From Oscillospiraceae bacterium (GTDB lineage Bacteria > Bacillota > Clostridia > Oscillospirales > Ruminococcaceae), in NCBI GenBank assembly GCA_016281125.1, contig JAEEIA010000037.1:20485-84484 (forward strand): a DNA stretch of 64,000 bases, given 5' to 3'. Shown piece after piece: positions 34,405 through 43,146 of this stretch. A model generated the notes under the pieces. It did no database searches. It was given only the letters and a program-made list of their open reading frames with translations, and was not told where the DNA came from. Both the position numbers and the translations under genes were made by a program. Numbering within the stretch: the stretch's first letter is position 1; every line of letters starts with the position of its first letter.

Positions 34405-37400
34405 GCCGGAAAAGCAACTATTTGAGAAGAATGGCAGCCTTTGCCGCAGCGCTTTCATTTTTTGCGGCGGCGAATCTGACGCCGACGGGAGTTCTCGCAG
34501 CAGAAATCTCCGGGGCGGTATCCCAAAAGGCAGCCGTCAGCGCAAAGGCGGTTCCTGCTGCCTTTACGCCGCAGGATGATCAGAAAACCGCCGCCGTGAC
34601 AGGCACGACAGCTGCACAGGCTGCCACAACTGCGCAGCAGACGACCACAACTGCACAGCGGACGACCACAACTGCACAGGTGACCACGACGACGGTTCAG
34701 ACAACGACGACAGCCGCACCGACGGAGCAGTCCGTTAAATTGAAGTTTTCACTTTCCTTCGGGGATCTGGACGGGCTCATTCCAAACAAGAATAACCTGT
34801 GTCAGAATCTCGGCAATCAGCTGAAAAGCATTCTGGATACGAATAAGAAAGATAAGGTGTTCTACGATATCAACGTATCCTTTATCAGGGACAAGGGCGT
34901 CATTACGGACATTGTTCTGACGTATAAAACCTATGATACGGCAGCAGCGCAGGACATCATTGACAAAGCGGTTGCAGGCGGACTGACGCAGGTCGAGAGT
35001 GCAAAGTATTACGGTCAGTTTTCTGTGGATCAGAGTCACCAGAAAATCAGCTGTGAGAAAGTGTTCTGCCGCTGGGAAACCGACACCGATGCCCGCGTCG
35101 CGCTGGATCATACATGGGCAGCCGGGGAAACCGTGACGCAGAATGAAGGAAAAGAGCTGTATGTGAAGTACGGGCTCAAGTTTACGGAGAAGCAATTCAA
35201 GGCGGATACCGGATACTATCTGGAACTCGTGCAGGATGAGAATGCCGGTGAGAATCAAAAGTCTGCGTCCGGCATCACCGTGAGCGATACGGTCAGGCTG
35301 TCAAAGGACGGCATTTCCGTCGGCAGCGATCAGATCTATCAGGTGAAGGACTGCATAATCAAACTCACTGTGAATACGGATGACTCCGTGCAGAAAAACT
35401 ATGCGCCGGAATCTTTCAAATGGTCTGAGCTGAGTGCGGATCAGCCTGAACTGAAATTCCAGGCCACCACGGATGACAACGCAGGTGTTGAGATCCGGGC
35501 AGAAAACAATAAAAAGAAGACCATTCAGGTGAACGGGAAGGATGAAAAAGCTGTCAAGCTGAAAGGTCTTTTGAATGAACTGGGCTATTACCTTGATACG
35601 CTCGGTAAGCAGAAAGAAACCGTCATCAAGCTCAACATGACGGCGATGCCGAAGCTGTTCAAGATCAATATGAAATTCAATGGCACCGAAGAATCTGATA
35701 TAAAGAAAGTGCAGCTTAAGGACGGCAATATTCAGATTCCGCTGCTGATCAAGCGGGACGGCGTGGACTATTACCTCATGCAGTATACAGTAAAACGGCT
35801 GTATAATCAGACGGATGCTGCTGTGACTCTGGACTGGAAACAGGTCTGTGAGAAACTGAACGGCGGTTCTTCCTGTGAGGGTACCATCTATTGGGATTAC
35901 CAGCATTGGCCGGCTTATCAGATTGACACGGTTTATGAGAAGGTCAGCAGTACAGCGGACTATACAGTAGTCAGTCAGCTGAAATCCCTGTTTTTCGGGG
36001 CTTCTCAGGTCAAACGAAACGACGATGTCCTGACATGGGATTTCAAAAAAGCGTTTTACTTCGACAGTGACCTGAGCAAAATGAGCGTCGTCATGGTCGG
36101 CAGCGACGGCCTGACCTATACCGGTACCTTTACAGAAATTGAGAATGAAGATCCGGATGAGGAAACACGCTACCGTTTGCTCATTCAGATTCCGAAGGAA
36201 AAGGCAGATACCCTGTACTATCTGCGTGTGCAGTCCCTGATGGATAATGAACTGAAGCAATCGCCGCGTGCATATGAAGGATTTCAACCGTTCTATATTT
36301 ATGTGGATCATCAGGCGCCGGTTGTCAGCGATTTGAAAAACAGCTACAAATACGGCTGGTCAAATAAAAACAGCTTTGATTTTAGTTTCAGTATCAGCGA
36401 CGATGAGAGCGCCGCTAAGCTGACAAGATCGGACGAGGAGCAAGAGGCGCTGGATCGGATCAATGATAACAAGGATCTGGCCTCTGTCAAAGAAATCCGT
36501 ATCGGTGATCTGGTTTTTGCCAAGCCGGAGGACGGCTGGGGCAGCGGTGCTGTGAAAGGCTTGCCGAAAAAGATCTCTGTCACAGATGAGGAAACCGGGG
36601 AATCCGAATTGAAATCTGTGGATACAGCGTACAATATCACGCTGACTCCGGTTGTGGATGAGGAAGGCGTATGCACCGGAAAGTTCACAGGTACATTCAG
36701 CCTGACGGACGAGGAGGCAAAATATTTCAGCGCGGATCTGCCGCTCACAGCCGTGGATTACTGCGGACTGGAAAGCGGCGCATCGGCTTTGAAAATCCGG
36801 CTCGATACTGTTGCTCCGACGGTCGACAGCCTGACGGTTGATTCCCTGACCGACGGCAGGAACGGCGAACGTGTGCTGAGCGCGGCGGCCGGAAAGGATC
36901 TTGTGGTTCATGCGAATGTTTCGGACGGTTCAAAATCGTCCAACATTCGCAGCGTCAAGATCAAGTACGCCGATCTTGACGCGCAGCAAGCGAACAATGT
37001 CAATGCCCCGATATGGGAGAATCAGATGACATTTTCTTCGGATGATATCAGCCGAAGAGGCACCGTTGCTGTTACTGTTGAGGACTATGCCGGAAACCGC
37101 AGTACCTATTACTTCGGGCGGAAGGATGATGCGTATACTTCTGTGCCGGATGCAGCGAAGGCAGTTAAGGTCGTAACGGATTTCCAGGCGCCTTCTGATC
37201 CGAAATTCACTGCACTGCGCGAGCCGGATTACTTCGATCAGATGCCCGGCAAAAAGTGGTATCAGAACTATCTGAATATGCCGGTTTCTGCTGCGGACGA
37301 GGGACAGGTGCGCTCTGAAATCCGCACGCTGAATTACAGGATCAATGACAGCGAATGGTGTGCAGTCAATCTGTATCAGGCGATCGACACAGAACTGCTT

Positions 37401-40400
37401 TCTGCTGCCGATATTGCGGAGAAGCTCGCTGACGGCAAGTTTTATCTGACATTTGTGCCGGATACGAAGAATACCAGGGCATTCCAGGTGTATCTCTGCT
37501 GCCAGGGAATCAGCGGCATCAAGGTTCCGCTTTCCAAAGAGCTGTTCACGCTGCGGGATTCCGGCAGACTGACGGTCGAGATGTATACGCTGGATCATGC
37601 CGGAAACCAGAGCCGTACTGCTTCACAGACGGTCTATATCGACAATACGGATCCCTCTGCGGATACGCACTTTACCGCCGAAAAGGAGTACCATTCCAAA
37701 ACGGTTGCACAAACCCTGTTCGGCGTGTTCTCGTCCGCACCGATTCATATTAAGGTGAAGATTTCCGATACCGATGACAATGCACCGTCCTCCGGTATTC
37801 AGAAAGCCGAACTAACCTTTGCAGGTTCGACCTATACCGGCGAGCTCAGCACAGATCCGCAGACGAATCAGACGGTTGCCGATTTTCTCATTCCGGAAAA
37901 TCTGCCGGAGGAGAGCTGCGTATCCGGTACCGTGACGATTAAAGTCACGGACAAGGTCGGTCGTACCTATGAGAGCGAGAGCCTGCTCTCTGAAAAGGAA
38001 AGCACGCTGATCATGCTTGAGAACAGAAAGCCCGTTCTGTCGGATCCGGTCGTGGAAGGGCCGAACCGCTACGAGAACGAGGCAGGTGAGACATGGTTCA
38101 GCGGTGATGTGACGGTGACATATTCTGTTACGGATCCGGATTCCGGCATTGCACAGGTTGATTATGACCGTGTCCAGAAAAACAGTAACCGCACCGAAAA
38201 AGAAGGCGGAAAGTACGATGATCTGGAGAAGAAAACAACCTCTGCTTCGTATACGCTGCAAACTGCGGAAGGGGAGGACGGACAGGCGGATTTCAAGATC
38301 CGTGCGGCAGACAATGCTGGAAATCACACGGATCATGATGTGACAGTCTACAAGGACGTATCAAAGCCGTATGTATCTGCGTTCCGGTTCTCTGATGCCA
38401 GATCGTTTGAAACGGCTAATCCTGATAATATCGTCGAAAAGATTGCGGAAAGCTACGGACATTTCTCCCGGAAGGACACCGTGCTTCAGGTGACCGTGCG
38501 TGATGACCGCGGTGCAAGTGCCGGCATCCGGTCGGTTTCCTGCGCACTGTATCAGCCGGATCAGACACTGTTCAGCGAGCCTGTGACGCAATCCGCAGAT
38601 CAGCTGACTGAAATGCCGGACGGCAGCCGTGTTGCCTATTTCCTGCTGCCGGAAGGCTTCAAGGGTGATATCTCTGCGTGGACGACCGACAATGTGGGGA
38701 ACATTTCGGATATCAGTTCTCCTGACGGTTTTGCCGCAGAGGATGAAACGCGGCATCAGGCACACTCGCACCTGACCATTTCGCTGCCGCAGACGGAAAA
38801 GCGTGATGTCAGCGGTCTGCCGCTGTATAATCAGGATGTGACCGCGGAGCTGACTGTGGAAGACAGCTTTTCCGGTATCCGGCGTATTGAATGGACCACC
38901 TCAGATCTTGAGGACTGGCAGAGCGCCGAGATCGACCGGAACGGCAGCGTCAACCACGAAGGGTGGACGGTGAAGCAGAATGACCGTAACCTTGCGGTGC
39001 GTGTTTCGGCTGTCATTACCGTCAAAAAGGATGCAAATGCAGATTTCATCCGGCTGCAGATCGAAGATAACGCAGGCAATATCTCCGAGGAAGCTGTGAG
39101 TTTCAGCATTGACAAGCAGGCGCCGCATATCATGGTCGGCGGTCTTGCGTCCTCACAGCAGACTGCGTACTATAACCATGATATTACCGCGAATGTCGAA
39201 ATCGCAGAGCGCAATTTCTCTGCGCCGACGGTCAACGGAGCGCCTGATCCCGGTTTTACGGCGGATCCCAATTCGCCCGAAAACACCGACCGGTATATCC
39301 ATGCAAAGCAATTTGTCTACGACAAAGACGGTACCTACTCGCTGACGGTGGACAATACGGATCTTGCAGGCAATGAAACCGATATGCCGTTCCGTTCCGG
39401 GGAATTTGTCATTGACAAAACGCCGCCGAAGGCCGTGCTCTCCTTCAAGAGAAAGAACGGCGGGACTGTCGATCCGAAAAAGAATCCGTATATCAGCGAT
39501 GTTGTCAGTGCAACATTTACCGTGACCGAGCTGAATTTCGATCCGGCGCGGGCGGTTATCACGATCAACGGGCAGAACTATGTTCCGGATGCAAAGGACT
39601 GGAAAACCGGTCAGGAAAACGTGCATATCCTGACAATCCCGGCAGATCAGTTCACCGAAAACCGCAGTTATACCGTTGCGGCATCTGTTACGGATAAGGC
39701 TGGCAACACATCGGGCACTGCCGCAGCAGATTTTGTTGTAGATACGGTGGATCCGACCGTTGAAATCTCCGGTTTTTCCGCTGCCAACAAAGACCGTGTT
39801 GCACCGGTCATCAAATCCTCCGATGAAAACTATGCCGACTGGGAGCTGAAGCTGATCAGAAACGGCGAGGAATGCGCAATCAAAACCAATCCGGACAACA
39901 GCAGCTTTACATTTGCCGTTCCGGGCTCGGGCAAGTCTGTCACGGGAAGCTGGGAATCGCTGGATTCCGGCAAAACGATCCGCTTCCTCTTTGACGATTT
40001 CCCGCATGAGGAAGCATTTGACGGCGCCTATCAGCTGACGCTTTCTGTCGTGGATCAGTCCGGCCGGAAATCCTCGGAAACGAAAGAATTTACCGTCAAC
40101 CGGTTTGGCTCGGTATTCACGGTAACCGGATATGAGGAGATTCACAGAAAGCATATTCCGCAGCCGCGGGATATTGAGATTGTCGAGCGCAATGTCGATC
40201 TGCATGCAGAGGGCTCGGAGATCATCGTCGTTGCGGACAAGGGCGCTGCGACCGTGCAGCTGACGGAAAACGACTATGAGGTTTCGGCGGCCGTGCCGCT
40301 TGCTGACAAATCCGGCTACGAATATACCTATACGATCAAAGCGGAGAACTTCTCGCAGGATCTGGACTACAAAATCACGATCCGCACAACGGATGCGGCA

Positions 40401-40874
40401 GGCAATGCGAATGTCAGCACAAACCGCGGCGCAGAGCTTGATTTCACAGTGGATACGCATGTGCCGGAGTTTTCCTGCGACGATCTCTTTGACCGCGCAG
40501 AATACCGTGATTCCGCAAAGCAATTCCGGCTGAATGTCACAGAGCCGCTGCGCTCCATCCGTGTCACGACCAGCGACAACGAGGTGCTTCTGGATAAAGC
40601 GGATGACGGCGTGCTCGGACTTTCCGACACCAGCTTTGAGTTTGCGGTTCCGGCATCCAACTCGTCCCGCATGATCACGGTCGAGATGAAGGATCTCGCG
40701 GGCAATGTCATGAAGCGGGAATTTGAAAACCTGCTCGTGACGGAGAATATGGCGCTCTATATGCTCCACAAATCATGGGTGCGGAATATCGGCGCAGGCT
40801 GTCTTGCAGGCATCGCCGGTATCGGTACATTCCTTGGAATCCGCAGGGCAAAGAAGAAAAAGAATGAATATTAA
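34401..40874 (+). CDS. Giant Ig-repeat surface protein (2157 aa)
   Basis: 2157 residues. Signal peptide (about 1-37), a Thr-rich stretch (about 68-112), then a very long chain of beta-sandwich, Ig-like units. At least ten unit ends carry the 'DxAGN' turn (EDYAGNRS, LDHAGNQS, ADNAGNHT, IEDNAGNIS, TDKAGNTS, TDAAGNANV and others), and unit starts carry 'D-x-x-x-P' linkers (DKTPPKAV, DTVDPTVE). A C-terminal membrane helix (about 2133-2150) with KKKKNEY holds it in the cell membrane. Such proteins act as adhesins or stalks. It is the last gene before a terminator in the type VII operon and overlaps the cohesin-like gene by 4 nt. No catalytic motif was noticed. Confidence 0.9.
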   Translation: MSRKSNYLRRMAAFAAALSFFAAANLTPTGVLAAEISGAVSQKAAVSAKAVPAAFTPQDDQKTAAVTGTTAAQAATTAQQTTTTAQRTTTTAQVTTTTVQTTTTAAPTEQSVKLKFSLSFGDLDGLIPNKNNLCQNLGNQLKSILDTNKKDKVFYDINVSFIRDKGVITDIVLTYKTYDTAAAQDIIDKAVAGGLTQVESAKYYGQFSVDQSHQKISCEKVFCRWETDTDARVALDHTWAAGETVTQNEGKELYVKYGLKFTEKQFKADTGYYLELVQDENAGENQKSASGITVSDTVRLSKDGISVGSDQIYQVKDCIIKLTVNTDDSVQKNYAPESFKWSELSADQPELKFQATTDDNAGVEIRAENNKKKTIQVNGKDEKAVKLKGLLNELGYYLDTLGKQKETVIKLNMTAMPKLFKINMKFNGTEESDIKKVQLKDGNIQIPLLIKRDGVDYYLMQYTVKRLYNQTDAAVTLDWKQVCEKLNGGSSCEGTIYWDYQHWPAYQIDTVYEKVSSTADYTVVSQLKSLFFGASQVKRNDDVLTWDFKKAFYFDSDLSKMSVVMVGSDGLTYTGTFTEIENEDPDEETRYRLLIQIPKEKADTLYYLRVQSLMDNELKQSPRAYEGFQPFYIYVDHQAPVVSDLKNSYKYGWSNKNSFDFSFSISDDESAAKLTRSDEEQEALDRINDNKDLASVKEIRIGDLVFAKPEDGWGSGAVKGLPKKISVTDEETGESELKSVDTAYNITLTPVVDEEGVCTGKFTGTFSLTDEEAKYFSADLPLTAVDYCGLESGASALKIRLDTVAPTVDSLTVDSLTDGRNGERVLSAAAGKDLVVHANVSDGSKSSNIRSVKIKYADLDAQQANNVNAPIWENQMTFSSDDISRRGTVAVTVEDYAGNRSTYYFGRKDDAYTSVPDAAKAVKVVTDFQAPSDPKFTALREPDYFDQMPGKKWYQNYLNMPVSAADEGQVRSEIRTLNYRINDSEWCAVNLYQAIDTELLSAADIAEKLADGKFYLTFVPDTKNTRAFQVYLCCQGISGIKVPLSKELFTLRDSGRLTVEMYTLDHAGNQSRTASQTVYIDNTDPSADTHFTAEKEYHSKTVAQTLFGVFSSAPIHIKVKISDTDDNAPSSGIQKAELTFAGSTYTGELSTDPQTNQTVADFLIPENLPEESCVSGTVTIKVTDKVGRTYESESLLSEKESTLIMLENRKPVLSDPVVEGPNRYENEAGETWFSGDVTVTYSVTDPDSGIAQVDYDRVQKNSNRTEKEGGKYDDLEKKTTSASYTLQTAEGEDGQADFKIRAADNAGNHTDHDVTVYKDVSKPYVSAFRFSDARSFETANPDNIVEKIAESYGHFSRKDTVLQVTVRDDRGASAGIRSVSCALYQPDQTLFSEPVTQSADQLTEMPDGSRVAYFLLPEGFKGDISAWTTDNVGNISDISSPDGFAAEDETRHQAHSHLTISLPQTEKRDVSGLPLYNQDVTAELTVEDSFSGIRRIEWTTSDLEDWQSAEIDRNGSVNHEGWTVKQNDRNLAVRVSAVITVKKDANADFIRLQIEDNAGNISEEAVSFSIDKQAPHIMVGGLASSQQTAYYNHDITANVEIAERNFSAPTVNGAPDPGFTADPNSPENTDRYIHAKQFVYDKDGTYSLTVDNTDLAGNETDMPFRSGEFVIDKTPPKAVLSFKRKNGGTVDPKKNPYISDVVSATFTVTELNFDPARAVITINGQNYVPDAKDWKTGQENVHILTIPADQFTENRSYTVAASVTDKAGNTSGTAAADFVVDTVDPTVEISGFSAANKDRVAPVIKSSDENYADWELKLIRNGEECAIKTNPDNSSFTFAVPGSGKSVTGSWESLDSGKTIRFLFDDFPHEEAFDGAYQLTLSVVDQSGRKSSETKEFTVNRFGSVFTVTGYEEIHRKHIPQPRDIEIVERNVDLHAEGSEIIVVADKGAATVQLTENDYEVSAAVPLADKSGYEYTYTIKAENFSQDLDYKITIRTTDAAGNANVSTNRGAELDFTVDTHVPEFSCDDLFDRAEYRDSAKQFRLNVTEPLRSIRVTTSDNEVLLDKADDGVLGLSDTSFEFAVPASNSSRMITVEMKDLAGNVMKREFENLLVTENMALYMLHKSWVRNIGAGCLAGIAGIGTFLGIRRAKKKKNEY
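34620..34710 (+). repeat. Imperfect 21-bp tandem repeat (Thr-rich linker)
   Basis: Units of the form ACGACCACAACTGCACAGCG repeat in phase, encoding TTTTAQ blocks. Such in-frame repeats can change copy number without breaking the gene. Confidence 0.7.
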
Positions 40875-40902
40875 GCAGTCATAGTTCGTGAAATGTGAAA
40901 AG

Positions 40903-40944
40903 GAGCGGAAACGGCGAAGCGTTTTTTGCTGTTTCCGCTCTTTT
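40903..40944 (+). terminator. Intrinsic terminator after giant protein
   Basis: GAGCGGAAAC (40903-40912) with GTTTCCGCTC (40931-40940) then TTTT. It separates the surface-protein part of the locus from the EssC part, perhaps leaving reduced read-through. Confidence 0.85.
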
Positions 40945-40973
40945 CGGAAATGAAACAATGCAGGAGGAACAGT

Positions 40974-41906
40974 ATGCGGCAGGAAGAAATTGAACGCTTG
41001 TTGCAGGCAGAATCCGTTTCGGGTGATGAACTGGGCAGGGTGATCCTGGAGAATGACGTCAACCGATACAGAAGGCAGCTCGGCCTTGACGATGAAACAG
41101 ACAGTGTCACTGTCGGGCAGGCGGTTCTGGATGAACTCATGGAGAAAATCAGTACCGTAGAGGACGCGGAAACGCTGGAAAGCTATCTTGCGCTCCAGAA
41201 TTATATTCGCTATGCACAGGCCATCTCCTATGCATATAATCAGCAGGCGCAGAACGGTTTTTGCAGACTGCTGATGTATATGACGCAGGCGCAGCAGGTT
41301 GAGCATGCCCGCTTTACGCTGGAAATGCTGCCGATGATCATGACGGACAGGCAGTTCCGTGAGATGCCGCCCCCCGGTATCATTGCCAGACGGCGCGGCG
41401 TTGCAATCGTGGCGGACAGCTTTCCGTGCCGCCCGAAATGTCTGGATGCCAATGACTATTTTGTAGAGCCGGATCTGGACTGCTTCCAGGAAATGATGAG
41501 TCTGGAGCATGCTGCGGAAATGGCAGATAAGCTGGAGTATTTCCGGAATGATCTGCTGCTGGACGGACTCAGGCGCCAGTCTGCATACAATAAGCTGTTT
41601 GAACTGCTTGCAGAACGGCTGGAAATGGACGCATTTACGGTGTTCTGCACGGATGTAACCGGCATTACGGTACAGGTTGACGAGTTCAATGCACAGCGGA
41701 ACGATCTGCTGGCAGAGCTGACAGGGGAGGGGGATGTCCTTCAAAAGAAGCAGGAGATCCTCGAAAGCGTGTTCCGCCCGATTGACCTGCACCAGACGGT
41801 GTTTTCGGAAGATGCCGTGAACAGACTGCGGGAACGTCTGACGGATCTCAGCATCTTCCGGCATCCGGCAGCGGATCCGGCGATGCTGCTGCTCAGCGAA
41901 GGGTGA
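40974..41906 (+). CDS. Unrecognised cytoplasmic protein of the type VII locus
   Basis: 310 residues, no signal peptide or membrane helix, acidic and predicted helical (many Glu, Gln, Leu). No motif recognised. It starts at 40974 after GAGGAAC and is followed 4 bp later by the Rep-like gene. Its position between the giant surface protein and YukD suggests an accessory role in the type VII system, for example as a chaperone or cytoplasmic adaptor, but nothing in the sequence shows it. Confidence 0.75.
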   Translation: MRQEEIERLLQAESVSGDELGRVILENDVNRYRRQLGLDDETDSVTVGQAVLDELMEKISTVEDAETLESYLALQNYIRYAQAISYAYNQQAQNGFCRLLMYMTQAQQVEHARFTLEMLPMIMTDRQFREMPPPGIIARRRGVAIVADSFPCRPKCLDANDYFVEPDLDCFQEMMSLEHAAEMADKLEYFRNDLLLDGLRRQSAYNKLFELLAERLEMDAFTVFCTDVTGITVQVDEFNAQRNDLLAELTGEGDVLQKKQEILESVFRPIDLHQTVFSEDAVNRLRERLTDLSIFRHPAADPAMLLLSEG

Positions 41907-41910
41907 ACAG

Positions 41911-42876
41911 ATGGAGTACAAAAAAGGAATTGACGGCAATTCTGCTGCCGTCGGTCAGGTACTTGCGCCGGATTTGCAGGTGCATACTGTTTCCGGAAAT
42001 CTGTTCCGCGTGATGCGGCAGTCCTCTGCCATGAATAAGCTGGCCACGCTGAAAACGACCAGGCTGCCGTCAGCGCCGGACGATGACGATACATTCTGTA
42101 TCGAAAAGGACAACCTGCGGATTCTGTTCAAGAATTTCTCGACGCTGGGCGGATTGAAAACGACGACGCACCGTCTTGCGGATGCGCTGATGATTAAATT
42201 CACAGAGAGCGGCTCCAGGGAACGCACGGTCATGCTCTCCGTTGAGGAATACATGCGCCTCTGTGAGCTGAAAAACAGCGCCGAGGTCAAAAAGCAGATC
42301 GGCTCGGATCTGAAAACGCTGCTGAATATGCATCTGGATTTTCAGAAATCCTCAAACCGGGAGCAGAGTATGCAGAACATCCGGCTCTGCACGGAAACCA
42401 GAATCCGGAACAATTATATTTTCTTTACGTTCAGCGAAGAATTCTATTCGATCATGAAAACAATGCCGGTCATGCCGTATCCGGAGAAGCTGTTCCGGAT
42501 CAACCTGAAACGCAATCCGAACAGCTATTATTTTCTGAAAAAGCTCTCCGAGCACAAGAAAATGAATTATTTCAAAAAAAATGCCGATACGATCAGTGTC
42601 CGGACGCTGATCGGCAGCACGCCGGAGCTGCCGACCTATGAAGAGGTCATGGAAACGGACCGTGCCCTGACAAGGCGCATCATCGAGCCGTTTGAACGCG
42701 ATATGAACGAGCTTGCCGATGTGCTGGACTGGGAATACTGCCATGCCAGCGGCACGCCGCTCACGGATGCCGACCTTGCAAATTTCAATTACCATGTGTT
42801 CAGCGGACTGCTTGTGCGAATCCGCTGGCGCGACTATCCTGAACTGAAAAAGAAGAAAAGGAAGCAGAGCAAATGA
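41911..42876 (+). CDS. Rep-like winged-helix protein in type VII locus
   Basis: 321 residues, soluble, very basic C-terminus (KKKKRKQSK). The central and C-terminal parts (FRINLKRNPNSYYFLKKLSEH; SVRTLIGSTPELPTYEEV; RIIEPFERDMNELADVL) have the cadence of the double winged-helix initiators of Firmicute plasmids, where a helix says 'NPNSYYLGRKLSEH' or similar. No plasmid genes lie nearby, and the stop overlaps the YukD start by 4 nt. It may be a domesticated initiator used as a DNA-binding regulator. The resemblance is from memory of the family; treat it as a hypothesis. Confidence 0.7.
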   Translation: MEYKKGIDGNSAAVGQVLAPDLQVHTVSGNLFRVMRQSSAMNKLATLKTTRLPSAPDDDDTFCIEKDNLRILFKNFSTLGGLKTTTHRLADALMIKFTESGSRERTVMLSVEEYMRLCELKNSAEVKKQIGSDLKTLLNMHLDFQKSSNREQSMQNIRLCTETRIRNNYIFFTFSEEFYSIMKTMPVMPYPEKLFRINLKRNPNSYYFLKKLSEHKKMNYFKKNADTISVRTLIGSTPELPTYEEVMETDRALTRRIIEPFERDMNELADVLDWEYCHASGTPLTDADLANFNYHVFSGLLVRIRWRDYPELKKKKRKQSK

Positions 42877-43124
42877 ATAAAATCATTGTTCAGGTTTATC
42901 TGCCTGTGAACGGAATCACGTATGAAATCCGCTTGCCGGACAATATGTATGTCCGGGATGTGACGGATGTGCTGTCAGAGCTGTTTTCAGAGATTGCAAA
43001 GGGCTTTTACAGCAGCTGCGAAAACAATGTGCTGTGTTTCCGGGAACAGGGCGAAAGTCTGCCGCAGGACCGTACTCTGCGGGAGCTCGGGATCTGCAAC
43101 CGTTCCCGTCTGATGTTTATTTGA
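42873..43124 (+). CDS. YukD/EsaB ubiquitin-like protein
   Basis: 83 residues, the usual size of the YukD/EsaB family: a ubiquitin-fold cytoplasmic component of type VIIb secretion. The pattern of an N-terminal beta hairpin (IIVQVYLPVNGITYEIRLP), a helix (VRDVTDVLSELF) and a C-terminal strand after LRELGICNRSRLMFI fits well. It overlaps the Rep-like gene and is 22 bp before EssC, the order seen in other type VIIb loci. Confidence 0.85.
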   Translation: MNKIIVQVYLPVNGITYEIRLPDNMYVRDVTDVLSELFSEIAKGFYSSCENNVLCFREQGESLPQDRTLRELGICNRSRLMFI

Positions 43125-43146
43125 TCTGAATGCAGAGGATAAAACC

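Noticed and set aside
34620..34710. CRISPR-like short repeats
   Set aside because: The repeats are contiguous, in frame and encode a Thr-rich linker; there are no spacers or cas genes.
39153..40769. 538-codon minus-strand frame inside the giant surface protein gene
   Set aside because: It lies fully opposite Ig-like repeat coding with repeat-derived composition and lacks a start signal.
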